From positions 77,702-120,957 of the forward strand of contig JAJDXO010000045.1 of the NCBI GenBank assembly GCA_022823235.1: 43,256 nucleotides of DNA, read 5' to 3'. Numbering within the stretch: position 1 is the first letter of the stretch; every line of letters starts with the position of its first letter. Shown here piece after piece: positions 17,831-25,601 of the stretch. The notes beneath the pieces were generated by a model. That model was given only the letters and a program-made list of their open reading frames with translations. It did not search any database and was not told the DNA's origin. The position numbers were made by a program, and so were the translations under genes. The DNA is from Rhodospirillales bacterium (GTDB lineage Bacteria > Pseudomonadota > Alphaproteobacteria > Rhodospirillales > UBA2165).

Positions 17831-18526
17831 ATGGACGGGCGAACCGCAGCCACGGCCCCTGTGACCCCGGCGGATAGGTCGGCGGATATCTTTACCGCAT
17901 CCGCGCGCAGCGAAAACCGGCGCAGCAGTGCCGGTTACAGCCGGTTCGTTTCGTTCATGAAAATTTTCCTGCCGGCGACGGCATTATTTTTGATCGTCCT
18001 GGTTGTCGTTTGGCCGCAGCTCGACTTCGAAAATCAGAGGTTCGGCCTCCGATTTGCGAAGCTGCAGGCGACGGAGGGTGGTGTCCCCGCGATGGTCAAT
18101 GCCCGCTTCGTCGGCTCGGACCGAAAAGATCAGCGGTATACAATTACCGCCGACCTGGCGAGAAACCTTTTGTTTGGAGGTACGTCCGTCGAACTCGAGA
18201 TGCCCAAGGCCGATATCACGTCGCGGGACGGCAGCTGGATCGTACTAACCGCCAATTCGGGCGTCTATGATCAGGACAGCAAGAAGCTCGGGCTCGAAGG
18301 CTCGGTGAAGCTGTTTCACGATGCAGGGTACCAATTCGACACCAAGGCGGCGCAAATCGATTTAGGCCTCGGCAATGCCGAGAGTAATTCTCCCGTTCGC
18401 GGTCAGGGGCCGTTCGGCCAACTGGAGGCCCAGGGCTTTAGGCTGGAAAACAAGGGCCAGATCATCTTTTTCAGCGGCAAATCCAAACTCGTGATCTTTC
18501 CGAAACTGGCGCGGGAGGCTCGATGA
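17831..18526 (+). CDS. lptC: LPS export protein LptC
   Basis: A 231-residue bitopic inner-membrane protein that passes lipopolysaccharide from the LptBFG transporter to periplasmic LptA. A cytoplasmic N-terminal tail of about 43 residues is unusually long and polar. It is followed by one membrane helix (MKIFLPATALFLIVLVVVWP, 43-62) and the periplasmic beta-jellyroll (FGLRFAKLQATEGGVPAM onward). ATG 17831 is taken as the start; a GTG at 17810 inside kdsD would add seven residues. The stop overlaps the lptA start as ATGA, so translation is coupled. Confidence 0.9.
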   Translation: MDGRTAATAPVTPADRSADIFTASARSENRRSSAGYSRFVSFMKIFLPATALFLIVLVVVWPQLDFENQRFGLRFAKLQATEGGVPAMVNARFVGSDRKDQRYTITADLARNLLFGGTSVELEMPKADITSRDGSWIVLTANSGVYDQDSKKLGLEGSVKLFHDAGYQFDTKAAQIDLGLGNAESNSPVRGQGPFGQLEAQGFRLENKGQIIFFSGKSKLVIFPKLAREAR

Positions 18527-19314
18527 TTCGCGCCGGAAAACTGATCGGACCCGCACTCGCCCTATCGCTGGGAATCGCGGCCGCCTCTCCGGTTTTCGGG
18601 CAATCGCTGAACCTCGCCAGCGATGCCGATGGCGGTCCCATAGAGATATTCGCCGATGACGGCATCGAGTGGCAGCGGGAGAACGACGTATTGATCGCCC
18701 GCGGCAACGCCAGAGCCGTGCGCAAAGACATCGCGGTGAGGGCGGATGTCCTCAGGGCCCATTACGCGAGGGGTAGCGACGGCACCACGGAGTTGTCGCG
18801 ACTGGAGGCGGCCGGTGGCGTCAAAATCGCCTCGCCGTCGGAAAACATCACCGGCGATTCCGCCGTGTACAATCTTGAAAAGGCCATCCTGGTGGTTGCC
18901 GGCGATCGGGTTCGACTGGATACCGGCAACGATCAAATTACCGCCAATCAGCAGATGGAGTATTGGGAGCAGAAGCAAATGGCGGTCGCCCGGGGTCGCG
19001 CCGTCGGTCTTCACGATGGCAAACGAATTCGCGCCGAAGTTCTGGTGGCCTTTCTCCGTAGCGACCGGCAGGGCAAATCCCGGGTCTTCCGCGTAGAGGC
19101 GTTCGACGATGTCGTCATCCAGACCGAAATCGATACGGTTCGGGCGAACGAGGGCGTCTACAATGTGGATTCCGGGATCGCCACATTGACCGGAAACGTC
19201 CGCATTACGCGCGGCGAAAATCAGCTTGCCGGAGACAATGCCGAAATCGATTTGAACACCGGGATCAGTAAGATGGTAGGGCCTGTCAGGGGCCTGTTGG
19301 TTCCCAAGAAATAG
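18523..19314 (+). CDS. lptA: Periplasmic LPS transport protein LptA
   Basis: A 263-residue secreted protein of the LptA/OstA fold, forming the periplasmic bridge for lipopolysaccharide between LptC and LptD. The N-terminal signal peptide (IGPALALSLGIAAASPVFG, likely cut near residue 27) is followed by repeating beta-strand units with the recurring patterns IEWQRENDVLIARGNARAV, DSAVYNLEKAILVVAGD and EGVYNVDSGIATLTGN. It is longer than E. coli LptA (185), as is common in alphaproteobacteria. Coupled to lptC by ATGA; about 70 bp separate it from lptB. Confidence 0.92.
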   Translation: MIRAGKLIGPALALSLGIAAASPVFGQSLNLASDADGGPIEIFADDGIEWQRENDVLIARGNARAVRKDIAVRADVLRAHYARGSDGTTELSRLEAAGGVKIASPSENITGDSAVYNLEKAILVVAGDRVRLDTGNDQITANQQMEYWEQKQMAVARGRAVGLHDGKRIRAEVLVAFLRSDRQGKSRVFRVEAFDDVVIQTEIDTVRANEGVYNVDSGIATLTGNVRITRGENQLAGDNAEIDLNTGISKMVGPVRGLLVPKK

Positions 19315-19385
19315 GATTTGAAAGCCTACGCACAACAGATGGCCGTGAGCATGATACAGAACATCAACATATTGGAGCCCCGCCA

Positions 19386-20198
19386 GTGAGCAGGCAGCCC
19401 CTCAAACCGAGCCACAGGCGGGCTGGCCCGATGGACGACCAGGCGGCAAATGCGCCCCGGATCGTTGCCGAGAATATTCGCGGTCTGTCGGCCCACAATC
19501 TCGGCAAGCGATTTGACAAACGGCCGGTTGTCCGAGGCGTATCGATAGCGATCGACCGGGGTGAGGTCGTCGGGCTGCTCGGTCCGAATGGAGCAGGCAA
19601 GACCACTTGCTTCTATCTGATTACGGGTCTCGTTGCGCCGGATTCGGGTTCGATCGTCCTCGACGGCGAAGACATCACCGAATTGCCCATGTATCGGCGG
19701 GCCCGGCTGGGGATTGGATACCTGCCCCAGGAAGCCTCCATCTTCAGAGGATTAACGGTCGAGAACAATATCCGCGCGGTTCTTGAAGTCATCGAGAAAT
19801 CTCGTCACCGGCGCGAGGCGATGCTGGATGCGCTGCTGGCCGAATTCTCGATCACCCATCTCAGGAGAACACCTGCGCTGGCGTTGTCCGGGGGTGAACG
19901 CCGCCGGGTGGAGATCGCGCGCGCCCTGGCCTCGCGGCCAAGCTTCGTACTCCTGGACGAACCGTTGGCCGGGATCGACCCGATCGCCGTCAACGACATT
20001 CGCGACCTCGTCGCCCACCTCAAGGACCGGGGCATTGGCGTGCTGTTAACGGATCACAACGTCCGCGACACCCTCGACGTGATCGACCGGGCCTACGTCA
20101 TCCATGACGGCATGGTTCTGATGGAAGGCACCGCTTCCGATATCGTCGGCAATGAAGACGTGCGCCGGGTCTATCTCGGCGACCAATTCAACCTTTAG
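19386..20198 (+). CDS. lptB: LPS export ABC transporter ATPase LptB
   Basis: A 270-residue ATPase powering the LptB2FG exporter. Walker A is GPNGAGKTT (66-74), the Q-loop region YLPQEASIFRG, the signature LSGGERRRVEIARAL, Walker B FVLLDEPLAGIDP and the H-loop LLTDHNV. The C-terminus VRRVYLGDQFNL is typical of LptB. The start is chosen at GTG 19386, with GGAG about nine bases upstream; ATG 19431 gives a form closer to family length (about 255) but has a weaker ribosome site. A 16-codon ORF (19339-19389) ends as GTGA on this start, which would favour coupling. Confidence 0.94.
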   Translation: MSRQPLKPSHRRAGPMDDQAANAPRIVAENIRGLSAHNLGKRFDKRPVVRGVSIAIDRGEVVGLLGPNGAGKTTCFYLITGLVAPDSGSIVLDGEDITELPMYRRARLGIGYLPQEASIFRGLTVENNIRAVLEVIEKSRHRREAMLDALLAEFSITHLRRTPALALSGGERRRVEIARALASRPSFVLLDEPLAGIDPIAVNDIRDLVAHLKDRGIGVLLTDHNVRDTLDVIDRAYVIHDGMVLMEGTASDIVGNEDVRRVYLGDQFNL

Positions 20199-20205
20199 AC
20201 CGTCG

Positions 20206-21726
20206 ATGGCCATAGTCCCCCGCCTCGAACTCCGCCAGGGACAGTCACTGATCATGACGCCCCAGCTCCAACAGGCGATCAAACTTCTTCAACTGTCCAA
20301 CGTCGAGCTCGTTGAGTATGTGGAGGGCGAACTCGCCGAAAACCCCATGCTCGAACGGGACGAAAACAGCCAGGAACAGTTTGACGAGCCTGATCGCTCC
20401 GGGGAACAACCGGCGGAAAGCGGGAGCAGCCCGGAGGAGGCCGACAATTCGGCCAACCTCGAGTTCGCTGACGCGGATTCACCGGAAACACCCCAGGTCG
20501 AGGCACTCGATGCCGACTATCAGAACGATTGGACGGACGACGGCGCCGCGCCGCGGCCGGCGGATTATTCGCCGATCGGGGGGGGCGGCGGTTCGGGCGA
20601 AAGCACCGCTACAATTCTTGAGCAAACCCTCTCTCAGGAAATTTCTCTCCGCGATCACCTCATGGCGCAGATCACCGTCGACATCAAAGACCCGGCCGAT
20701 CGCCTGATAGCAATTCAACTTATCGAGTCGCTGGACGAGGCAGGCCGAATCGCCGACGAAGTGGAAACCGTCGCCGAACGTCTGGGCTGCCCCGCGGGAA
20801 AGGTGGAGGCTGTGCTCTCCCGGCTTCAACTGATGGATCCACCGGGTATTTTCGCCCGGTCATTGGTCGAATGCTGGACTATACAGCTCCGCGAACGGGA
20901 TCGGCTGGACCCGGCAATGGAGTGTCTGCTGGAAAATGTCGAACTGCTGAGACAACACGACTACCCCGCCCTTTCCAAGCTGTGTCACGTGGATATCGAT
21001 GATATCCGTGACATGATCGGCGAAATCTGGGCCCTTAATCATCGGCCGGCCGAGGCATTCGATCATGTGATGGCGCAGCCCATTACGCCCGACGTTATTA
21101 TGCGCTCCGGACCGGGCGGCAAATGGGTCGTTGAACTGAACAGCGAAACCCTACCCAGGGTGCTGGTGAACAACAGGTACCATGCCGAGGTTTCCGCCGC
21201 GGTAAGAACCAAGGATGAGAAGGCCTACATCGCGGAGAAATATCAATCGGCGAACTGGCTCGTCAAGGCCCTGCACCAGCGGGCGACGACCATCCTCAAG
21301 GTGTCCCGGGAAATCGTCCTCCAGCAGGAAGCTTTTTTTGCCAGGGGCGTCGAACATCTCAAGCCCCTGGTGCTACGGGACATCGCCGAAGAAATAGAGA
21401 TGCACGAAAGCACGGTGAGCCGGGTGACTTCGAACAAGTACATCAACACGCCCCGGGGCATTTACGAGTTGAAGTACTTCTTCACCCAGGCCATCGCCTC
21501 GATGGTCGGCGGAGAAGCGCACTCGGCGGAATCCGTGAGACACAAAATCAAGTCGCTGGTCGACGGAGAGACCAAGGATACCATTTTGTCCGATGACAAG
21601 ATGGTCGAATTGTTGAATGCGGAAGGCATTGATATTGCCCGGCGAACCGTCGCCAAGTATCGGGAATCAATGAATATTCCGTCTTCGGTACAGCGTCGCC
21701 GCGAGAAAGCGCTGCTGGCCGGCTGA
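20206..21726 (+). CDS. rpoN: RNA polymerase sigma-54 factor
   Basis: A 506-residue sigma-54, directing RNA polymerase to -24/-12 promoters with AAA+ enhancer-binding proteins. Region I is Gln/Leu-rich (LRQGQSLIMTPQLQQAIKLL, starting at residue 8). Region II is acidic (about 50-125, runs of Glu/Asp). The core-binding and HTH region lies around EIEMHESTVSRVTSNKYI. The RpoN box ARRTVAKYRE is at 478-487. It follows lptB by seven bases, the classical lptB-rpoN arrangement. Downstream, the hpf gene usual before ptsN is not found. Confidence 0.97.
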   Translation: MAIVPRLELRQGQSLIMTPQLQQAIKLLQLSNVELVEYVEGELAENPMLERDENSQEQFDEPDRSGEQPAESGSSPEEADNSANLEFADADSPETPQVEALDADYQNDWTDDGAAPRPADYSPIGGGGGSGESTATILEQTLSQEISLRDHLMAQITVDIKDPADRLIAIQLIESLDEAGRIADEVETVAERLGCPAGKVEAVLSRLQLMDPPGIFARSLVECWTIQLRERDRLDPAMECLLENVELLRQHDYPALSKLCHVDIDDIRDMIGEIWALNHRPAEAFDHVMAQPITPDVIMRSGPGGKWVVELNSETLPRVLVNNRYHAEVSAAVRTKDEKAYIAEKYQSANWLVKALHQRATTILKVSREIVLQQEAFFARGVEHLKPLVLRDIAEEIEMHESTVSRVTSNKYINTPRGIYELKYFFTQAIASMVGGEAHSAESVRHKIKSLVDGETKDTILSDDKMVELLNAEGIDIARRTVAKYRESMNIPSSVQRRREKALLAG

Positions 21727-21765
21727 CCCGGGATATCGCATTTCGGACTCGGAGGCGACCGCCCC

Positions 21766-21794
21766 TTGACAGCCGTGACACCGGGTTTTAGGGT
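21766..21794 (+). promoter_or_regulatory. Sigma-70 promoter in the rpoN-ptsN gap
   Basis: TTGACA (21766-21771), a 17-bp spacer and TAGGGT (21789-21794). The predicted RNA start near 21801 would give ptsN a leader of about 225 nt. Confidence 0.55.
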
Positions 21795-21800
21795 CCGGCC

Positions 21801-22026
21801 CTCTCGCGTTCAGCGGGAGCTAATTCGTCGTTATCGTTCATAAAAAACATTGCGCTTTAACGTGATCCCCAACGACATCTCAACTGGAAATCCGTCCGTA
21901 GCCACATCGGTGGAGACGCATCCCGGCTCCGGGACCGGTCGGAAATCCGGTTTGGTTGTCCATCTCGGGCAATAAGCGCTGGATGGCTCACTCGAATGAG
22001 CCGATCACCTGGTCGAAGGAACGGCA
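21801..22026 (+). other. Long structured-looking leader of ptsN (no gene seen)
   Basis: No credible ORF exists here. After the promoter at 21766-21794 the region shows four local hairpins in order: CGTC/GACG enclosing CCAC/GTGG (21893-21918), CCCG/CGGG (21922-21933), ACCGG/CCGGT (21934-21951) and GGCTCA/TGAGCC (21985-22002, just ahead of the ptsN ribosome site). No known riboswitch consensus was recognised. It may be a cis-regulatory leader, a small RNA, or the decayed site of hpf. Confidence 0.4.
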
Positions 22027-22491
22027 ATGGAAATCGCCGAGCTCATAACACCTGAAAGTGTAATTCCCAACCTTAAGGTCACCAGCAAGAAACAGGCGCT
22101 TCAAGAGCTTGCGAAGCGTGCGGCGACATTGTTCGACATCGGTGAACGCGAGGTGTTCGAGGTTCTGCTGGAAAGGGAGAAACTGGGCACGACCGGCGTG
22201 GGCAACGGCATCGCCATCCCACATGGAAAACTCGCCGATCTCGGCACGCTTTACGGACTGTTCGCGCGGCTCGAAAGGCCGGTCGATTTTGATTCCATCG
22301 ACGAGCGGCCGGTCGACCTGATCTTTCTCCTGCTCGCCCCGGAAAACGCCGGCGCAGAGCACCTGAAGGCGCTTTCGCGGGTATCACGCGTTCTGCGGGA
22401 CAAGGGCGTCTGCGACAAGCTTCGCGCGACCGACACCCCTGAAGCGTTGTATTCGCTGCTGACGGACCAGACAGCCAATCGCGCGGCTTAG
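22027..22491 (+). CDS. ptsN: PTS IIA-like nitrogen regulatory protein
   Basis: A 154-residue EIIA-Ntr. The phosphorylation site is GNGIAIPHGKL with His66, followed by the family's LYGLFARLERPVDFDSIDERPVDLIFLLLAP. It accepts phosphate from the EI-Ntr/NPr relay and regulates potassium transport, nitrogen and carbon balance by protein contact rather than sugar transport. The placement behind rpoN is conserved across proteobacteria. It likely has its own promoter and a long leader. The convergent DUF1150 gene ends 24 bp after its stop. Confidence 0.95.
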   Translation: MEIAELITPESVIPNLKVTSKKQALQELAKRAATLFDIGEREVFEVLLEREKLGTTGVGNGIAIPHGKLADLGTLYGLFARLERPVDFDSIDERPVDLIFLLLAPENAGAEHLKALSRVSRVLRDKGVCDKLRATDTPEALYSLLTDQTANRAA

Positions 22492-22515
22492 GGCGCCAAT
22501 ATCCAGATTGTTTAG

Positions 22516-22767
22516 CTAGTGCACCCGGACGGGCAGGAGCCCCTCCTGGATTGCGGCGGCGGCGGCGATCTCCTCATCCGGGGCGGCGCCGATCTGCTCA
22601 CCATCGGCGGCAAAAATTCCGGCGGCTTGCCGGCCGTCCTCGGTCGTGATCGGCCGCACGTAGGCCACTTCATCCATACCCCATAGGGCAAGGTCGGAGG
22701 CCGACACCAATGCAGAATCGAGATCGATGGGCTCGCCGGTGTTCGGGTTTTGATTGTCCTCGGTCAT
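22516..22767 (-). CDS. DUF1150 family protein
   Basis: An 83-residue soluble acidic protein. The core DLALWGMDEVAYVRPI followed by GIFAADGEQIGAAPDEEIAAAAAIQEGLLPV is the DUF1150 pattern, known essentially from alphaproteobacteria. The function is unknown. It is the second gene of a two-gene leftward operon with hsp20, 15 bp behind it and with its own GGGGA ribosome site. In my recollection this neighbour relation recurs in other alphaproteobacteria, suggesting a role linked to the small heat-shock protein. Confidence 0.88.
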   Translation of the reverse strand: MTEDNQNPNTGEPIDLDSALVSASDLALWGMDEVAYVRPITTEDGRQAAGIFAADGEQIGAAPDEEIAAAAAIQEGLLPVRVH

Positions 22768-22782
22768 TTCCGTTCCCCTTTT

Positions 22783-23250
22783 CTACTCGGCATCCACATC
22801 GATGGTTCGAGGCGACGCTTTTGCCTTGCCGGCTCCCTTCTCGATTTTGATGGAGCGCACCTCGGGTTCGGGGATGGGACGTCGCAAATCAATATGAAGC
22901 AGACCGTCTTCGAGCCGGGCCGCCGTTACCTCGATGCCCTCCGCGAGAACAAAAGCCCGCTGAAACTGGCGGGCGGCAATGCCCCGGTGGAGATAGACCC
23001 GATCCGTCCCGTCCTCGCCATTCCTGCCGCGAATGACCAACTGGTTGTCTTCGATGGTAACGTCCAGGTCATCCAGGGTGAAACCGGCGACCGCCAAGGT
23101 AATGCGGAGCTCTTCTTCGCCCAGCTGTTCGATATTGTAGGGCGGGTAGCCCTCGGCGGACGCTTTCGACGCCCGGTCCAATACCCGTTCAAGCTGATCG
23201 AATCCGAGAAGTAATGGGCTGTTGAATACTGGAACACGCGCCATGGCCAT
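22783..23250 (-). CDS. Small heat-shock protein, Hsp20/IbpA family
   Basis: A 155-residue ATP-independent holdase that binds unfolding proteins in the cytoplasm. The N-terminal MARVPVFNSPLLLGFDQLERVLDR resembles IbpA of alphaproteobacteria. The alpha-crystallin domain (about 36-130) has LRITLAVAGFTLDDLDVTIEDN and the closing GLLHIDLRRPIPEPE. A C-terminal IxI-type motif (SIKI) mediates oligomerisation. AGGAGG lies directly before ATG 23250; a second ATG six bases later would also fit. A possible RpoH promoter lies upstream. It is cotranscribed with DUF1150. Confidence 0.94.
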   Translation of the reverse strand: MAMARVPVFNSPLLLGFDQLERVLDRASKASAEGYPPYNIEQLGEEELRITLAVAGFTLDDLDVTIEDNQLVIRGRNGEDGTDRVYLHRGIAARQFQRAFVLAEGIEVTAARLEDGLLHIDLRRPIPEPEVRSIKIEKGAGKAKASPRTIDVDAE

Positions 23251-23361
23251 TCGTCCTCCTTAAGCGAGCGTGGCGGCGAGGCCCATGCAAGGCGCCTCTG
23301 TCGGCGTCGGGTGCTCTCGGCGGCCACGTCATGTGCACTGCCGGACCCGTCGTATTTCTAA

Positions 23362-23389
23362 ATTTGGGCCAATTTCCGCCGCCGTCAAG
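23362..23389 (-). promoter_or_regulatory. Possible RpoH (sigma-32) promoter of hsp20
   Basis: On the minus strand CTTG (23386-23389), 17 bp, then CCCAAAT (23362-23368). The alphaproteobacterial RpoH consensus is roughly CTTG-N17-18-CYTATNT, so the -35 and spacing fit and the -10 has two mismatches. It lies about 110 bp before the hsp20 start. Confidence 0.35.
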
Positions 23390-23502
23390 CGTTACGGCGC
23401 CCTGATCAGCACAATCGGCCGGAATGGCCGTGGCCGGCTTGTTCTTTGCCGTCCTCGCCGTTATTGGCCTTGCCGGATGATCGGCCCGACGACGACCACC
23501 CA

Positions 23503-23516
23503 TTGACCCAGGTCAA
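23503..23516. promoter_or_regulatory. FNR/FixK-type box upstream of usp
   Basis: TTGACCCAGGTCAA is a perfect dyad TTGAC-N4-GTCAA, the CRP/FNR-superfamily site used by FixK, FnrL and similar oxygen-responsive activators. Its centre is about 105 bp before the usp start, leaving room for a class II promoter with a weak -10 (TAGTTT at 23539-23544). Confidence 0.75.
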
Positions 23517-23614
23517 AGCGGCGGGACAAACCGGCCGTTAGTTTCGTGATGATCGTTTTCCAGGCATGACGGACACGAATGGTCCGCATGAGATAAGGAG
23601 ATGGGCAGGAAGTG

Positions 23615-24427
23615 ATGCGGGATATCCTGGTGCACATGGACGGCACCGAGCAAAACAAAGTCCATGTGGAAGTAGCCGCGCGGCTGGCGCAACAGTACGA
23701 AGCTCACCTGACCGGCCTGTTTGTCCTCGCCGATCCGTTCATCCCCATATATGACGCCGCCCAACTGCCCCCGGAATTTTATGACGAGCAGGAAACACTC
23801 GACAGGCGGCAGGCCGAGGCGGCGGAGAACATGTTCCGCGGGATAGCCGGGCCGACGGGTGTTTCCACGGAATGGCGCGTCGATCAAGGGCCCAAGGCGG
23901 ACGTCGTCGCCAGGCACGCACATTACTGTGACCTGGTCATCGCCGGCCAGCGCAACCCCGAACAGCCGGCCGGCGGCGACGTGCCCGACGGCCTGCTGCT
24001 GTCAATCGGCCGGCCGATCCTGATATTGCCTTACGTGAGCCAATCCGCGGACATCGGCAAACGCATTATGGTCGCGTGGAACGCCAGTCCGCAGGCGACG
24101 CGGGCGGTTCACGACGCCATTCCGCTTATGTCACAGGCCGATCATGTCGACGTGATTGCCGTCAATCCGAACGGCAGCCACGGCGAAATACCCTGTGCGG
24201 ACATCAGCCTCCATCTCGCCCGGCACGGTATCAAATGCGAAGCCCAGTCGGTCACCGTCAACGATATCGGCGTTGCGGACATGCTGCTCTCGCGGGCCGC
24301 CGATCAAAGTGCCGATATGATCGTGATGGGCGCGTACGGACACGCCCGTTGGCGGGAATGGGTTTTCGGGGGAGTGACCGCTCACATGCTCGGCCACATG
24401 ACCATACCGGTCCTGATGGCTCATTAG
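23615..24427 (+). CDS. Universal stress protein, tandem-domain
   Basis: A 270-residue protein with two Usp domains. The first begins MRDILVHMDGTEQNKVHVEVAARLA; the second begins RIMVAWNASPQATRAVHDAIPLM (about residue 150) and ends MGAYGHARWREWVFGG, where the ATP-binding pattern G-2x-G-9x-G is seen with Gly in place of the last Ser/Thr. The first domain lacks this motif, as is usual in tandem Usp proteins. Such proteins support survival under oxygen or nutrient limitation. ATG 23615 is preferred over GTG 23612, with GGCAGGA just upstream. An FNR/FixK box precedes it. Confidence 0.92.
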   Translation: MRDILVHMDGTEQNKVHVEVAARLAQQYEAHLTGLFVLADPFIPIYDAAQLPPEFYDEQETLDRRQAEAAENMFRGIAGPTGVSTEWRVDQGPKADVVARHAHYCDLVIAGQRNPEQPAGGDVPDGLLLSIGRPILILPYVSQSADIGKRIMVAWNASPQATRAVHDAIPLMSQADHVDVIAVNPNGSHGEIPCADISLHLARHGIKCEAQSVTVNDIGVADMLLSRAADQSADMIVMGAYGHARWREWVFGGVTAHMLGHMTIPVLMAH

Positions 24428-24443
24428 CGACGGGAACTCCCGC

Positions 24444-24457
24444 TTGATCACGGTCAA
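24444..24457. promoter_or_regulatory. FNR/FixK-type box upstream of the small-protein gene
   Basis: TTGATCACGGTCAA keeps both TTGA and TCAA half-sites at the canonical spacing. A -10-like TACTCT lies at 24475-24480, which puts the centre at the class II position (about -41) for a start near 24490. Confidence 0.75.
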
Positions 24458-24511
24458 TCCGGCCATGCCCCGGGTACTCTAAACTTCGGGAATATCCGAG
24501 AGGCGTGCCCA

Positions 24512-24781
24512 ATGTCCGTATTTCACAGCGATCGCCCAAGACTCCCGGATTGTCCGCTTGTCGCAAACTGCTCCGCACGGTGCGCTCGATCCCAACGGGA
24601 CGTGACCGACATGAGCGTTATCCGGTCCGCCGCCAGCATGTTCGTCGAACGGTTTGGACGGGATGCGTTGGCGCAAGCCGAACTCCGCGCAGACGAATTG
24701 CTTTCCGCCGGCAACTACGAGGGCCGGGCGCGATGGCAACTGATCGGCCGTGAAATCGGCGCAATTTTCGGAACCGATTGA
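24512..24781 (+). CDS. Small hypothetical protein in the FNR/FixK-box locus
   Basis: An 89-residue protein with no assigned function. The C-terminal half (SVIRSAASMFVERFGRDALAQAELRADELLSAGNYEGRA-like, given in parts) is a helical module seen in many short alphaproteobacterial hypotheticals of about 55-65 residues. If so, the true start could be ATG 24611, giving 56 residues. ATG 24512 has GAGAGG eight bases upstream and fits the promoter. It adds an N-terminal stretch with three cysteines (DCPLVANCSARCARS) that could bind metal or sense redox. It lies between usp and the CBS-BON gene, each with its own FNR-type box. Confidence 0.6.
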   Translation: MSVFHSDRPRLPDCPLVANCSARCARSQRDVTDMSVIRSAASMFVERFGRDALAQAELRADELLSAGNYEGRARWQLIGREIGAIFGTD

Positions 24782-24787
24782 TCTTGC

Positions 24788-24801
24788 TTGATAGGCGTCA
24801 A
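24788..24801. promoter_or_regulatory. FNR/FixK-type box upstream of the CBS-BON gene
   Basis: TTGATAGGCGTCAA, the third TTGA-N6-TCAA dyad in 1.3 kb. It lies 57 bp before the ATG of the CBS-BON protein, with CATGTT near 24827 as a possible -10. Confidence 0.75.
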
Positions 24802-24857
24802 TGCGGGATCAATGGCTTTTCGTCACCATGTTGTCGGAACACTGACAGGAGGATCCA

Positions 24858-25553
24858 ATGTTCGCCAAGGATATCATGACGACCAACGTCATCACCGTCG
24901 GTCCTGACGAGCCCGTCGCCGATATTGCGAGGCTGCTGATCGAACGCGGCATCAGCGCCGTCCCGGTCGTCGATGTCGATGGCACCTTGCACGGCATCGT
25001 CAGTGAGGGTGACTTGGTACATCGCGTACGCGGCGATCACGAACTTCCGCGCTCGTGGTGGCTGAGCCTGTTGGGCGACCCCAAGGACACGCCTCAGGAG
25101 TACTTGAAGTCCCACGGCAGAACGGCCGCCGACGTAATGACCGCCGACGTCATCGCGGTCACCGAATTTACCGCGGTTTCCGAAATCGCGGAGACCTTGG
25201 AGACCAAGCGTATCAAGCGGGTCCCGGTGGTCGAGGATGGGAAGCTCAAAGGTATCGTGAGCCGGGCGAACATCATCCAGGCATTGGTTGCGGTGAAAGA
25301 GACCGGACTGCCCGAGACCGACGCCAGCGATCAGGAGATTCGCGAGGCCGTCATCGCCGAGTTCGACAAGCACGCCTGGTCCGGATCATCGACCATCAAT
25401 GTCGTGGTCAAAGACGGTGTCGTGCGCCTCTGGGGTTTGGTCGGTTCCGAGGACGCCCGGAAGGCCGTACACCTGGCGACCGAGAACATCAACGGCGTGA
25501 AGTCGATCGAGGACAATCTCAGCGTCGCCGACCGCGTGCCGGACCACATTTAG
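24858..25553 (+). CDS. CBS-CBS-BON domain protein
   Basis: A 231-residue cytoplasmic protein. Two CBS repeats (about 3-60: DIMTTNVITVGPDEPVADIA and SAVPVVDVDGTLHGIVSEGDLV; about 90-145: VMTADVIAVTEFTAV and RVPVVEDGKLKGIVSRANI) form an adenine-nucleotide-sensing module. A BON domain (about 165-228: DQEIREAVIAEFDKHAW, VKDGVVRLWGLV) normally binds phospholipid or protein surfaces. Proteins of this type are common in stress and low-oxygen regulons of alphaproteobacteria. AGGAGG sits just upstream of the ATG. An FNR/FixK box precedes it and a clear terminator follows, so it is a monocistronic unit. Confidence 0.92.
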   Translation: MFAKDIMTTNVITVGPDEPVADIARLLIERGISAVPVVDVDGTLHGIVSEGDLVHRVRGDHELPRSWWLSLLGDPKDTPQEYLKSHGRTAADVMTADVIAVTEFTAVSEIAETLETKRIKRVPVVEDGKLKGIVSRANIIQALVAVKETGLPETDASDQEIREAVIAEFDKHAWSGSSTINVVVKDGVVRLWGLVGSEDARKAVHLATENINGVKSIEDNLSVADRVPDHI

Positions 25554-25601
25554 CGGATTCTCCCGTACCGGGTTTTCGGCCCGGTCACACGTTCCCCAAC
25601 C

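Larger units (their letters stand above)
23251..23614. other. 364-bp divergent intergenic region hsp20 / usp
   Basis: No gene is supported. It holds a possible RpoH-type promoter for hsp20 on the minus strand (23362-23389) and an FNR/FixK-type box for usp on the plus strand (23503-23516). Short open frames here have no ribosome site or recognisable product. Confidence 0.6.

Noticed and set aside
19339-19389. 16-codon ORF ending GTGA on the lptB start
   Set aside because: Too short to support as a gene; kept only as a hint for the lptB start choice.
21801-22026. Known riboswitch (cobalamin, SAM-II) in the rpoN-ptsN leader
   Set aside because: Conserved core motifs of these classes are not present; only generic hairpins are seen.
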